The notes beneath the pieces were generated by a model. It was not told where the DNA came from and did not search any database. It was given only the letters and a program-made list of their open reading frames with translations. From Fodinibius roseus (GTDB taxonomy: Bacteria > Bacteroidota > Rhodothermia > Balneolales > Balneolaceae), in the NCBI RefSeq assembly GCF_900129315.1, contig NZ_FQUS01000007.1, positions 124,001 through 188,000 of the forward strand: DNA of 64,000 bases. The letters are read 5' to 3'. Below, piece by piece: positions 17,040 to 27,038 of this stretch; position 1 is the first letter of the stretch, and the number at the start of each line of letters is the position of its first letter. The translations under genes were made by a program, and so were the position numbers.

Positions 17040-20000
17040 ATGTTTAGAAAGTTACTATATGCGGTTATCGTATGTCTCATTTCTGCCGGCACGGCTTTTG
17101 CGCAGACCGGCAGTTTGAGTGGGACCGTTACGGATGCCAGTTCAGGGGAAACTTTACCTGGTGTAAATGTTTTTCTTCCCGAGCTTGACCGGGGAACTGC
17201 GACCAATGCTCAAGGTGAATATACAATCGAAGACATCGAATACGGTACATATACCATTCGCGTCACTTATGTCGGGTATGCAACCGTTGAACAAGAGATC
17301 ACTGTTGATCAGGGAACTGTAACTTTAGACTTTGCTCTCACTTCCGAACTTCAAGAGCTGGATGATGTTATTGTTACTGCTTACGGCATTGAACAGAATT
17401 TAAATGAACTCCCCTACTCTGCACAGCAGGTAAGTGGTGAGACGATTTCTGAAAGTCGTACAAGTAATTTTATCACTTCCTTGAGTGGACGTGTCGCCGG
17501 ACTAAAGATTAGCAATAATAATGGTATGGGTGGTTCTACCAATATCGTTATGCGAGGCTATAAGTCTATTTCCGGAAATAATCAGGTTCTTTTTGTTGTT
17601 GACGGCGTGCCTTATGCGAATGAAGAATTCAATACAGATGATGTTGAAGAAGGTTTTGCCGGTTATGACTATGGCAATACCGGTGTTGACATCAACCCGG
17701 ATAACATAGAGTCTGTAAACGTTATGAAAGGACCCGCTGCCGCTGCACTTTATGGATCACGGGCGGCTAACGGAGCCATAGTTATACAAACAAAGGCCGG
17801 GAATAAAGGCAGGCGTCCTGTGGAGGTAACCTTCAATACCGGTGTAGAAGTCAGCCGTATGGATCCCAGTACTTTTGTAGATCATCAGATGGAATATGGT
17901 GCCGGTTATTATGGCGCTGAGGGGTATATTTATGAGTCACTTGGACTCAGTGGCTTTGGCGAATCCGATATTAATGGAGATGGTGAGGATGAATTAATAG
18001 GTAACTATTTTGACGATTCTTCTTTCGGACCAAGATTTGACCCAAATACGGAGGTTTATCAATGGGATGCCTTTGTTGAAGGAAGCCCCAATTTTGGCCA
18101 GCCTACGCCTTGGGTAGCCCCGAAAAATACTCCGAAAGACTTTTTTGAAACGGGGACTAATTTTTCTAATAGTATCCAAATTAACGGAGGTTTTGAAGGC
18201 GGGTATTACAACATGGGGTACAGCCAAAATAATACAACCGGTATTATGCCCAACAGCAAGCTTGATAAAAACAAGTTAAATTTTGCTGCAGGATACGATG
18301 TAAGTGACAGACTACAGGTTTCTGGAAAAATCCAATATTCCAGAACTGATGGACGTGCCCGACCGGCAACAGGATACAGTACTACCCTTAGTATGTTCCG
18401 ACAATGGTGGGCAACCAATATTGACATTGCTCAACAAAGACAGGCCTATTTTAGAAATCGAACAAATGAAACATGGAATTGGGCCTCAGGTCAAGCGGGT
18501 GAACAACCTATTTACTGGAATAATGTTTACTGGCAGCGGTATGAAAACTTTCAAACGGATTTGCGTGATCGTTATTTTGGTTACGTGGAAGCCAATTATG
18601 AAATTTCTAATTGGTTGGGCGTCACCGGTCGTGTTAGTCTCGATAGCTATCAGCAGCGAATTGAGGAACGCAATAATAAAACCAGTGTAGGTCATGGCGG
18701 AGATGATCCGGAGCTGAAAGGTTACAGGCAACGCAATCAATCTTTTGCCGAATATAACTACGATCTGCTGGCTAATTATGACAAACAGCTGTCAGAAAAA
18801 GTGAACATCGACGGCGTCGTGGGCATGAATATACGCAGAAACCACAAGGTGGGCATAACAGCTGAAACCAATGGCGGTTTAGTGGTCCCAAGTCTCTATT
18901 CATTGGACAATTCGGTCAACCAAATTTTATATCCTGAAGAGACTGATGAACAAGTAGGGGTGAACGGTTATTTTGCCAGTTTTAATATCAACTATGATGA
19001 ACTGGCATACCTTGAAGCTACAGGCCGAAGAGATAAATCTTCCAGCCTGCCTGAGGGAGAAAATGTATATTATTATCCTTCCGTCTCGGCAGGATTAAAC
19101 TTTAGTGAATTTATAGAAGCAGATTGGTTGACATTCGGTAAGCTCAGGGGAAGTTGGGCGGAAGTTGGTAACACAGCTCCTCCCCATAGTATCTTGGATA
19201 CGTATGATCGTCCTTCGAATTTTGGTTCTGCTGGATTATATACCCTGCCAAATACCAAAAATAACCCTACTCTGAAGCCCGAACGTACGAAGAGCTGGGA
19301 AATAGGTCTCCAAATGGAGCTCTTTAACAATCGATTCAGTTACGATGTAAACTACTACGATCAAAATACCCTCAACCAGATTTTGGCAACTGAGGTATCG
19401 CGTTCTACTGGATACGCATTCAAATATGTTAACGCTGGTAACGTAGAAAATCGAGGTTGGGAAGTTACGGCAACGGGTCGGCCAATTGTTACTCAAGACT
19501 TTTCCTGGGTTATAACGGCAAACTGGAACAAGAATATTAATAAAGTAAAATCACTTGCTCCGGACATCGACAACTATCAGCTTGGTGCACCGCAGGGGGA
19601 TGTAACAATTAGTGCAGCTATAGGTCAAGCGTACGGCGCTATCCGCGGAGGAGACTTTATTAGTTCTATCGACGGAAACGGTGATGGTGAGCTCAATGAC
19701 TCCTGGAGTGAATATGGGGGGCGCCGGTTGATAAATCCGGAGACTGGATTTTATCAAATGACATCTACTTCCAATAATATTATCGGCAATTCAAATCCGG
19801 ACTGGACGGGTGGTGTTTCGAACCGGCTGAATTATAAAAATTGGTCGCTCAATTTCTTAGTTGATGTCCAATGGGGCGGCGATATTTTCTCGCTCGACCA
19901 ATACTACGGTCAGGCCACAGGTCAATACCCAGTTACAGCAGGTTTGAATGACTTGGGTAATCCCAAACGAGATCCTGTTGCAGACGGTGGTGGTGTCATT

Positions 20001-20357
20001 CTGGAGGGAGTTCTTCCAGACGGATCGGAAAATGATGTAAGGGCAGAAGCCGGCAGTATCCTGGGAGCCTATGGATATGTTACTAATCCAGCAGCGAACT
20101 TTATTTACGACGGGAGTTATGTCAAGCTTCGAGAGATTGGGCTTTCATACAGCCTGCCGCAAAATTTGGTTGACAAAATCGGTGTTATTCGCGGAGCTTC
20201 CCTGTCTGCTATTGGGCGCAACTTATGGATAATCCATAAGAATCTGCCTCATGCGGATCCGGAACAGGGCATAGCTGCTGGCAATGTGCAAGGCTATCAG
20301 GGAGCAGCCCATCCGTCCACTCGAAACATGACTTTTAATTTAAAACTGCAGTTTTAG
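17040..20357 (+). CDS. SusC/RagA-type TonB-dependent outer-membrane transporter 1
   Basis: 1105 residues. A signal peptide (MFRKLLYAVIVCLISAGTAFA) is followed by a carboxypeptidase-regulatory-like domain (residues 24-95, GSLSGTVTDASSGETLPGVNVF) and a TonB-box-like DDVIVTAYG. The plug has LPYSAQQVSGETIS, MRGYKSISGNNQVLFVVDGVPY and the SusC signature VNVMKGPAAAALYGSRAANGAIVIQTK. A beta-barrel ending in Phe completes it. Two Asp-rich loops (DINGDGEDE and DGNGDGELND) look like calcium sites. It imports a nutrient with the SusD partner 11 bases downstream. The substrate cannot be told; no glycosidase is nearby. Confidence 0.93.
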   Translation: MFRKLLYAVIVCLISAGTAFAQTGSLSGTVTDASSGETLPGVNVFLPELDRGTATNAQGEYTIEDIEYGTYTIRVTYVGYATVEQEITVDQGTVTLDFALTSELQELDDVIVTAYGIEQNLNELPYSAQQVSGETISESRTSNFITSLSGRVAGLKISNNNGMGGSTNIVMRGYKSISGNNQVLFVVDGVPYANEEFNTDDVEEGFAGYDYGNTGVDINPDNIESVNVMKGPAAAALYGSRAANGAIVIQTKAGNKGRRPVEVTFNTGVEVSRMDPSTFVDHQMEYGAGYYGAEGYIYESLGLSGFGESDINGDGEDELIGNYFDDSSFGPRFDPNTEVYQWDAFVEGSPNFGQPTPWVAPKNTPKDFFETGTNFSNSIQINGGFEGGYYNMGYSQNNTTGIMPNSKLDKNKLNFAAGYDVSDRLQVSGKIQYSRTDGRARPATGYSTTLSMFRQWWATNIDIAQQRQAYFRNRTNETWNWASGQAGEQPIYWNNVYWQRYENFQTDLRDRYFGYVEANYEISNWLGVTGRVSLDSYQQRIEERNNKTSVGHGGDDPELKGYRQRNQSFAEYNYDLLANYDKQLSEKVNIDGVVGMNIRRNHKVGITAETNGGLVVPSLYSLDNSVNQILYPEETDEQVGVNGYFASFNINYDELAYLEATGRRDKSSSLPEGENVYYYPSVSAGLNFSEFIEADWLTFGKLRGSWAEVGNTAPPHSILDTYDRPSNFGSAGLYTLPNTKNNPTLKPERTKSWEIGLQMELFNNRFSYDVNYYDQNTLNQILATEVSRSTGYAFKYVNAGNVENRGWEVTATGRPIVTQDFSWVITANWNKNINKVKSLAPDIDNYQLGAPQGDVTISAAIGQAYGAIRGGDFISSIDGNGDGELNDSWSEYGGRRLINPETGFYQMTSTSNNIIGNSNPDWTGGVSNRLNYKNWSLNFLVDVQWGGDIFSLDQYYGQATGQYPVTAGLNDLGNPKRDPVADGGGVILEGVLPDGSENDVRAEAGSILGAYGYVTNPAANFIYDGSYVKLREIGLSYSLPQNLVDKIGVIRGASLSAIGRNLWIIHKNLPHADPEQGIAAGNVQGYQGAAHPSTRNMTFNLKLQF

Positions 20358-20368
20358 AGTTGAATACT

Positions 20369-21805
20369 ATGAAAAAACTAATATTACCGATTTTTGCCTT
20401 AGTACTGGTACTCAGTTCGTGCACGGATGAACTTACGAATTTAAATGAAGATCCGAAGGGTGCGTCTGAAGTACCGGGAGAAACACTGTTTACAAATGCC
20501 CAAGTAAGTTTGGGGACATACCTTAATAGTGCCGATGTTAATCTGAATATATTTAAATTGATATCCCAATACTGGGCATCATCAACGTACACTGATGAAT
20601 CTCAGTTTGAGCTTACGACCCGTTCAATCCCATCCAATCTTTGGAGCGAACTTTACCGAGATGTTCTTAACGATTTGGAAAGTTCTGCACAACTGATTGA
20701 GGAAGACGAGCTCCTAAATACTGATGTGAAACAAAATCAGCTGGCTCAGATTGAAATTTTGGAAACGTTAACCTACTACGAGCTCATCAATATTTTTGGG
20801 AATATTCCGTATACGGAAGCACTAAATGCAGATAATCCCCAACCGGTTTATGATGATGCGGAAATGGTCTATATGAGCCTTATGGACAGCCTCGATACTG
20901 CGATTGGCAATCTTAATCCATCTGCTGATGGATTTGGGGAAGCAGATATATTCTATAATGGTGATGTTGGCCAGTGGGTAAAATTTGCAAATTCTCTTAA
21001 AATGAGAATGGGGATTACCATTGCAGATTCTCATCCCGATGTCGCTCAGGCAGCGGTTGAAGAAGCGTCACCTAATGCCTTTACATCAAATGCGGATAAC
21101 GCGGTTATCCCTTTCGTCTCAGCTCCACCACACACCAATCCAATATGGGAGGCTGAGATACAAAGTAACCGGGATGATTTTTTGCCTGCTAATACCCTTG
21201 TGGATCATATGAATAATTTGGAAGATCCACGTCGTCCCATTCTTTTTACTGAATATCAGGGAGAATATAAAGGTGGTATTTATGGATTAAATAATACCTA
21301 TGCGAATTTCTCGCACTTTGGTCAGATGGTTTTAGAGCCCGACTTTGAGGGTATGATCCTTGAATATCCAGAAGTTGAGTTTATCCGGGCTGAGGCAATT
21401 GCCCGGGGCTGGAATGTGAGTGGTACCGTAACTACCCATTACAATAATGCCATCAGGGCAGACATGGAGTATTGGGGGGTATCGGACGCAGACATAACCA
21501 GTTATTTGACTCAACCGAATGTAATCTATGATCCCACGGGTGATTACAGGGAACAGATCGGACTGCAAAAGTGGTTAGCGCTCTATTTGCAGGGTCTTCA
21601 GGGCTGGACTGAGTGGAGACGATTAGATGCACCAACCTTGAATGGGGTAGCTGATCCCAATGTGCCTATCACAGAGGATGATATTCCTACGCGATTTACC
21701 TATCCTGTGGATGAGCAAAATCTTAATGAAAGTAACTGGGAGGAAGCTTCATCTGCAATTGGAGGAGATCAATTGGGGACACAGCTCTTCTGGGATGTTG
21801 AATAA
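20369..21805 (+). CDS. SusD/RagB-type outer-membrane lipoprotein 1
   Basis: 478 residues starting MKKLILPIFALVLVLSSCTDELTNLNEDP: a lipoprotein signal with Cys 18, then the usual SusD N terminus. A TPR-like helical body holds FANSLKMRMGI, EFIRAEAIARGW and the typical C-terminal stretch QKWLALYLQGLQGWTEWRR, RFTYPVDEQNLN and QLFWDVE. SusD proteins cap the SusC barrel and capture ligand. A TTG at 20360 gives a slightly longer frame, but the ATG starts a clean signal. A strong terminator follows. Confidence 0.92.
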   Translation: MKKLILPIFALVLVLSSCTDELTNLNEDPKGASEVPGETLFTNAQVSLGTYLNSADVNLNIFKLISQYWASSTYTDESQFELTTRSIPSNLWSELYRDVLNDLESSAQLIEEDELLNTDVKQNQLAQIEILETLTYYELINIFGNIPYTEALNADNPQPVYDDAEMVYMSLMDSLDTAIGNLNPSADGFGEADIFYNGDVGQWVKFANSLKMRMGITIADSHPDVAQAAVEEASPNAFTSNADNAVIPFVSAPPHTNPIWEAEIQSNRDDFLPANTLVDHMNNLEDPRRPILFTEYQGEYKGGIYGLNNTYANFSHFGQMVLEPDFEGMILEYPEVEFIRAEAIARGWNVSGTVTTHYNNAIRADMEYWGVSDADITSYLTQPNVIYDPTGDYREQIGLQKWLALYLQGLQGWTEWRRLDAPTLNGVADPNVPITEDDIPTRFTYPVDEQNLNESNWEEASSAIGGDQLGTQLFWDVE

Positions 21806-22174
21806 GAATAATTAGCATTCCCATCCTTATATACATAAAAGTAAAAAGCCCCTTCCGGCGACAGAAGGGGCTTTTATATTGATATAAAGAATCCAAAGAT
21901 GACTCGCGTGCCTTTTTAGCTGCCTCTTCCACTCTTAGGCTTATGATACCTTCTGTGTAGTGGTTTCTTTTATATAAATTTTTTATTTGTCATTTTTTAA
22001 AAATAATTTAGCGATGTCAATTATTGCTTATTGTACATAAGCATCGATAATTTGAAAGGTTTCAGTAAATTTAGAGCAGTTTTAGTGAATAATATATGTT
22101 GACAATACTCATATTATTGTCCTTTCCATTAATCCACAGAAAAATATATAAATAAACTAAGAATGAGGTAATTT
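21806..22174. promoter_or_regulatory. Terminator and putative promoter/operator region between SusCD pairs
   Basis: The 369-base gap holds the terminator at 21844-21875, then AT-rich sequence with two small perfect inverted repeats. TGCTTAT (22025-22031) pairs with ATAAGCA (22037-22043). GACAATA (22101-22107) pairs with TATTGTC (22115-22121), about 50 bases before the next SusC start. The latter is well placed for an operator; the protein that would bind is unknown. Confidence 0.45.
21844..21875 (+). terminator. Rho-independent terminator after SusD 1
   Basis: AAAAGCCCCTTC (21844-21855) pairs perfectly with GAAGGGGCTTTT (21864-21875) around an 8-base loop. It closes the first SusC/SusD transcript. 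Confidence 0.9.
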
Positions 22175-25100
22175 ATGTTTAGAACGTTACTATCAACGTT
22201 TTGTCTTATAGCCTTTTTTGCGCAGGTGGCTTTTGCGCAGACCGGAAGTATTACCGGTCAGGTTATTGACAATAACGGCGAATCGGTACCCGGGGCCAAC
22301 GTGCTTTTGGTAGAATCGGGTCAAGGCACGGCAACGAATGCTGAAGGTAACTATACGATCAGTAGTGTTGAAGCCGGAACCTATACATTACGTGTGACAT
22401 TTGTAGGTTTTGCAGAATATAATCAGCAGGTAACCATTGAGTCGGGGGAAACAGCTGAAGTAAATGTTACACTCCGGGCTGGAGCAATTGACTTGGATGA
22501 AGTGGTTGTAACAGCGTTGGGCTTTGAGCGTGAAGTGAGATCTATCGGTTATTCTGTACAGGAGGTAACAGGAGAATCGGTGACTGATTCCCGCGAATCA
22601 AATATAGTGAATGCTTTAGCCGGTAAAATTGCCGGTGTGCAGATAAACAGCTCAAGCGGACAGCCTGGCAAGTCTTCTCGCATCACTATCCGGGGAAATT
22701 CTTCGATGTTGGGAGATAACCAGCCGCTATTTGTTGTAGATGGCATCCCCGTGAGCAATGCTTCGGATGGAAATCCTACAGAGAATATACTTTTTTCAGG
22801 GGGAGCTTCAAATCGAGCACTTGATATTGATCCCAGCACTATTGAAAATGTGAGTGTATTGAAAGGGGCAAGCGCTACCGCCCTTTATGGATCACGTGCA
22901 GCAAATGGAGCAGTTATTATTACAACCAAAAGCGGTCAAAAAGATCAAGATCTAAGAATTGATTTCAATTCATCTGTAGGCTGGGGAACAGCTATTATTG
23001 ATGGCTTCAATGATGAATATTTACAAGGTATTGATGGATATTATCATAATGGCCTGCCTTCGGATAACGGTGGTTACGTGGAACCTGGCTCTCCCAGTGA
23101 TGAGCCTCAAATAGGGCGTGCATGGGGACCTCATAAAGATTCTGTTTCTACCCAGGTGTTAAATGATCTGGGAGTGGACCAGATTCAAACATATGATCCC
23201 AGGGCCGACTTCTATGAAACATCACAGAAGACCGATAACTCCATAAATATTTCGGGTGGAACCTCACAAAGTAATTACTTCTTTTCTGCAAACAGAACAG
23301 ATCAAAGTGGAATTGTGCCCGGCAGCGATCTGGAGCGTACCAGTTTGATGGGTAAATTTGGATCAGACCTTGGAGAGTTGCTTAATGTTCAAACGTCTGT
23401 TAATTATATAAATACTGGGAACCAGTGGATGAGTGAAGGAAACGGTCCTCAGAATTTTCTTTACGGGCTAAATTTCGTGCCTATTAATTATGATTTAACT
23501 CCTGCTACGAGACAGGACGGGACACAACGTATGCATACCTCTTCGTATAATAACCCGTTCTGGCTGGCTGAAAATAATCCGTATAACAGTAGTGTTGATC
23601 GATTTATTTCAAACTCAGAAATTACCGTTGACATCTTACCGTGGTTGACTATCTCGGAGCGTATTGGTATAGACACTTATACCGACAGTCGAAAAGGCCG
23701 TAAAAATATAGGCACTCGCGGAGTTACGTCCGGAATGTACGATCAAAAGATTAACCGTACCCAGATTAACTCAGATTTTACGATCTCGGCGCAACAAGAT
23801 CTCAATCAGGATTTTTCCGTTGAGTTACTGTTAGGCAATAATATTAATACCCGGAATTATGACTACACCCTGCAAGAGGGTACCAACTTAAACATTCCAA
23901 ACTATTTTCATATTTCGAATGCAAATACGGTTACCGGTGATGAGGAGATAGAAGAGTATCGCTTGTACAGCTTTTACGGGCAGACGACCGTTGACTATCA
24001 GGATTATGTCTATCTGACCCTGACGGCACGCAACGACTGGTCATCCACTCTTCCAGATGATAATAACTCATATTTTTACCCATCAGCCAGCCTTGGGTTT
24101 GTCTTTAGCGATGCTGTTGATTTCTTTGACGATAGCTTTGTCTCGTTCGCTAAGCTCCGTGCTTCTATTTCTCAGGTCGGTAGTGATGCTGATCCCTATT
24201 CGCTTTCTACCAATTATGTTCAGGCGAATCCCGATGATGGAGTACGAGGTAATATCAACTTTCCTTTTCAGGGAATTAATGGATATAACTTAGATTTTGA
24301 GCTTGGGAACCCGGAATTGAAGCCGGAGATTACGACCGAGTATGAAATTGGGGCTGATCTCAGATTTTTTGCAAACAGAGCCAATGTGGATATTTCTTAT
24401 TATGATCGATCAACCGAGAATCAGATCTTTCCTGTTCCCATGTCCAATGCCTCCGGATACGACAGCTACCTAGGTAATGCAGGAGAGATTCGTAATTACG
24501 GTGTAGAGCTTGCATTAGGATTATCGCCCATCCAAACAAGCGAGTTCCAATGGGATATCGATGTTAATTTTTCCAAGAACACCACTGAGGTTGTAAAGTT
24601 AGCTGAGGGTGTTGAGAATATTTATCTGGGTGGTTTTACCAGCCCGCAAATACGGATAGAGCCGGAAAAAAATGGATATGGCGTTCTCTGGGGCAGCCGG
24701 TACCAGCGATCTGAAAACGGGAAACTGCTCATCAATCCAGAAAGCGGCTTTCCAATAAGAGCTGGCAGTGACGGTCCTATTGGTAATGTGCAACCCGACT
24801 GGAATGGAAATCTGAGGACGACCTTCCGCTATAAAGGGGTTTCCTTATCCGCCCTTTTTGACCGGCAGCAAGGTGGAGATATTTTGAATATGGATCTATA
24901 TTATGCTACTTATTATGGTTCGTCCGAAAATACGGAGCAGCGTAATACCACCTATGTTTATGATGGTGTCCTTGCCGAAGTGAATGACAATGGTGAATTG
25001 GTAAGTTCAGGAAACCCTAACGATGTTGAAATTACCCGGGACCGGACGTACTGGCAAAGTGTTTACGGCATTACATTCGAAAACTTTATAGAAGACGGTA

Positions 25101-25339
25101 GTTATCTGAAGCTGAGAGAACTCAGTTTAGCATATACGCTTCCGCAGTCTCTTATAGCAAAACTGCCAGTCCGGTCGCTTACTATTAAAGGGGTTGGGCG
25201 TAACTTGTGGATTGATACTGATTTTTCTTATGGCGATCCGGAGGGTAGTTTATATGGCAGTGGTAATGCTCAAGGTTTTTACCATATGCTTGCTCCGAGT
25301 ACTCGCAATTATACTGTTAGTTTGCAAGTATCATTCTAA
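22175..25339 (+). CDS. SusC/RagA-type TonB-dependent outer-membrane transporter 2
   Basis: 1054 residues. The signal peptide begins MFRTLLSTFCLIAFFAQVAFA. The regulatory-like domain is GSITGQVIDNNGESVPGANVLL, the TonB-box-like stretch DEVVVTALGFER, and the plug has ITIRGNSSMLGDNQPLFVVDGIPV and the signature VSVLKGASATALYGSRAANGAVIITTK. The barrel ends TRNYTVSLQVSF. Its 5' end, from 12 bases before the start codon through about codon 6, is nearly identical to that of the first SusC, but the rest has diverged. SusD 2 follows after 25 bases. Substrate unknown. Confidence 0.93.
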   Translation: MFRTLLSTFCLIAFFAQVAFAQTGSITGQVIDNNGESVPGANVLLVESGQGTATNAEGNYTISSVEAGTYTLRVTFVGFAEYNQQVTIESGETAEVNVTLRAGAIDLDEVVVTALGFEREVRSIGYSVQEVTGESVTDSRESNIVNALAGKIAGVQINSSSGQPGKSSRITIRGNSSMLGDNQPLFVVDGIPVSNASDGNPTENILFSGGASNRALDIDPSTIENVSVLKGASATALYGSRAANGAVIITTKSGQKDQDLRIDFNSSVGWGTAIIDGFNDEYLQGIDGYYHNGLPSDNGGYVEPGSPSDEPQIGRAWGPHKDSVSTQVLNDLGVDQIQTYDPRADFYETSQKTDNSINISGGTSQSNYFFSANRTDQSGIVPGSDLERTSLMGKFGSDLGELLNVQTSVNYINTGNQWMSEGNGPQNFLYGLNFVPINYDLTPATRQDGTQRMHTSSYNNPFWLAENNPYNSSVDRFISNSEITVDILPWLTISERIGIDTYTDSRKGRKNIGTRGVTSGMYDQKINRTQINSDFTISAQQDLNQDFSVELLLGNNINTRNYDYTLQEGTNLNIPNYFHISNANTVTGDEEIEEYRLYSFYGQTTVDYQDYVYLTLTARNDWSSTLPDDNNSYFYPSASLGFVFSDAVDFFDDSFVSFAKLRASISQVGSDADPYSLSTNYVQANPDDGVRGNINFPFQGINGYNLDFELGNPELKPEITTEYEIGADLRFFANRANVDISYYDRSTENQIFPVPMSNASGYDSYLGNAGEIRNYGVELALGLSPIQTSEFQWDIDVNFSKNTTEVVKLAEGVENIYLGGFTSPQIRIEPEKNGYGVLWGSRYQRSENGKLLINPESGFPIRAGSDGPIGNVQPDWNGNLRTTFRYKGVSLSALFDRQQGGDILNMDLYYATYYGSSENTEQRNTTYVYDGVLAEVNDNGELVSSGNPNDVEITRDRTYWQSVYGITFENFIEDGSYLKLRELSLAYTLPQSLIAKLPVRSLTIKGVGRNLWIDTDFSYGDPEGSLYGSGNAQGFYHMLAPSTRNYTVSLQVSF

Positions 25340-25364
25340 AAATTTAACTATAGCCATATTTATT

Positions 25365-26840
25365 ATGAAATTTTCTAAACTTTTAACCAGTGTATTTCTA
25401 TTATTTACTATTGGCTTACTGGTTGGCTCATGCAGTGATTACCTGGATGTCAACCAAGACCCAACGGCCCCGGATGAGGTTCCGCCTGATCTGCAACTTT
25501 CCGCTGTTCTGGCAAATTTCAGCTATGAAGTAGTTGGAAACGAACCTGCGAGGACAGGTTTATTATGGGTACAGCAGCTGGCCTATAATGGAGAGCCGCC
25601 ATCCGAAGATAACTATGATTATACATCAACCGGTCCTGATAATCTCTGGGGAGCTTCCTATATTGATGTATTAAATAATGCCAAAACGTTAAATCAGGAT
25701 GCTACTGAATCAGATAATTATGCTTATTCTGGTATTGCCAAGGTGATCATGGCCTGGAACTATTCCATCCTCACGGATCTTTTTGGTAGTGTACCTTATT
25801 CAGCCGCCTTGAATGCAACAGATCCGGCTCCGACTTATACCCCGCAGGAGGAGATTTATCCGGCGTTGCTGGATACGCTTGACGCTGCAATTCAGGATTT
25901 TGGATCTGAAAGCATTAGAACGCCGTCTTCCGATGACCTGTTGTATGGGGGAGATATGGATAAATGGGAAAAGCTGGCTTATACCTTGAAGGCACGTCTT
26001 CATATGCACTTGACAAATGCATCCGGCTATGATGCCAATGAACAGGCTCAGGCAGCATTGACGGCCCTGCAAAATGGGTTTGAAAGTAATGCTGACGACG
26101 CCGATTTTCAGTATTATGATGAAACCGGCTCCGAAAATCCATGGTATCAGTTTGCCATTGATAGCAAATGGGATACTCGTGATCAGTTGAGTGCCAACTA
26201 TGTGGATCTTCTAAAATCCCTGGATGATCCGAGACTGCCCATCCAGGCGCGACCTGTAGGAGCTATAGACAGTGATGGTCCGGTGGCTGGTTTTTCTGAT
26301 GAGAACCCGGAATACGAAGGCCACGAAAATGGCGAGCAGGGATCAGGTACGGACACCATATCATCTATCGGTGAATTTTACAGTGCTCCTGATGCACCGT
26401 TGAATATGCTCAGTTATGCTGAAGCCAAATTTATAGAGGCTGAGGCAACGTTGATTACACAGGGTGCAGCTGCGGCCCAGCCGGTCTATGAGGAAGCAGT
26501 TCAAGCTTCAATGAATAAGCTCGGTGTCGCTGATACTGAAGCGGATCTGTACATTGCATCGCTTCCTCCTCTGGTAGTCAGTAATGCGCTGGAGGATATT
26601 ATGACTCAAAAGTATATAGCTACTTTTCTGAGCTATGAAGTTTACAATGATTGGAGACGCACGGATTATCCAGAGATTGAACCTGTCAGTAACACTCCTT
26701 ATACCCCCAATGGCGGGATTCCAGTACGTTTTCCTTATCCGCAGTCTGAGTATAACAACAACCAGCAGAATGTAAGTGAGACGGGAGTCCCCAACAATTA
26801 TTCAGCCCTTGAAATGAACATTTGGTGGGACACTGACTAA
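25365..26840 (+). CDS. SusD-like outer-membrane lipoprotein 2 (SusD-like_2 type)
   Basis: 491 residues from ATG 25365; a longer frame runs back into the SusC gene but lacks a signal. MKFSKLLTSVFLLFTIGLLVGSCSDYLDVNQDPTAP gives a lipobox (VGSC) and the SusD-like_2 N terminus. Later blocks are MAWNYSILTDLFGSVPYSAALN, KWEKLAYTLKARLHMHLTN, LNMLSYAEAKFIEAEATL and a C-terminal SYEVYNDWRRTDYPEIEP. It is the ligand-capturing partner of SusC 2. The branch differs from the first SusD, so the two pairs probably handle different substrates. Confidence 0.9.
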   Translation: MKFSKLLTSVFLLFTIGLLVGSCSDYLDVNQDPTAPDEVPPDLQLSAVLANFSYEVVGNEPARTGLLWVQQLAYNGEPPSEDNYDYTSTGPDNLWGASYIDVLNNAKTLNQDATESDNYAYSGIAKVIMAWNYSILTDLFGSVPYSAALNATDPAPTYTPQEEIYPALLDTLDAAIQDFGSESIRTPSSDDLLYGGDMDKWEKLAYTLKARLHMHLTNASGYDANEQAQAALTALQNGFESNADDADFQYYDETGSENPWYQFAIDSKWDTRDQLSANYVDLLKSLDDPRLPIQARPVGAIDSDGPVAGFSDENPEYEGHENGEQGSGTDTISSIGEFYSAPDAPLNMLSYAEAKFIEAEATLITQGAAAAQPVYEEAVQASMNKLGVADTEADLYIASLPPLVVSNALEDIMTQKYIATFLSYEVYNDWRRTDYPEIEPVSNTPYTPNGGIPVRFPYPQSEYNNNQQNVSETGVPNNYSALEMNIWWDTD

Positions 26841-26870
26841 GTGAGTTTTCAGGTTTTAATGTTACATTTT

Positions 26871-26900
26871 AAAGCCTCTTCCGGCAACGGAAGGGGCTTT
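26871..26900 (+). terminator. Rho-independent terminator after SusD 2
   Basis: AAAGCCTCTTCCG (26871-26883) pairs with CGGAAGGGGCTTT (26888-26900) with one T-G pair and a GCAA tetraloop; TTATTTT follows. Its sequence resembles the terminator after SusD 1. Confidence 0.9.
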
Positions 26901-27038
26901 TTATTTTGATCTATTTTATAAAGATAATACGTATACTACCAGTAGAGGCAGCAGCCCAGACAGTAAAAGTACTCCCCCCTCAGCATTAAGGAATTACCGG
27001 GTAGTGACTTTAAATAAAAAAAAGAGATATTAATTGAT

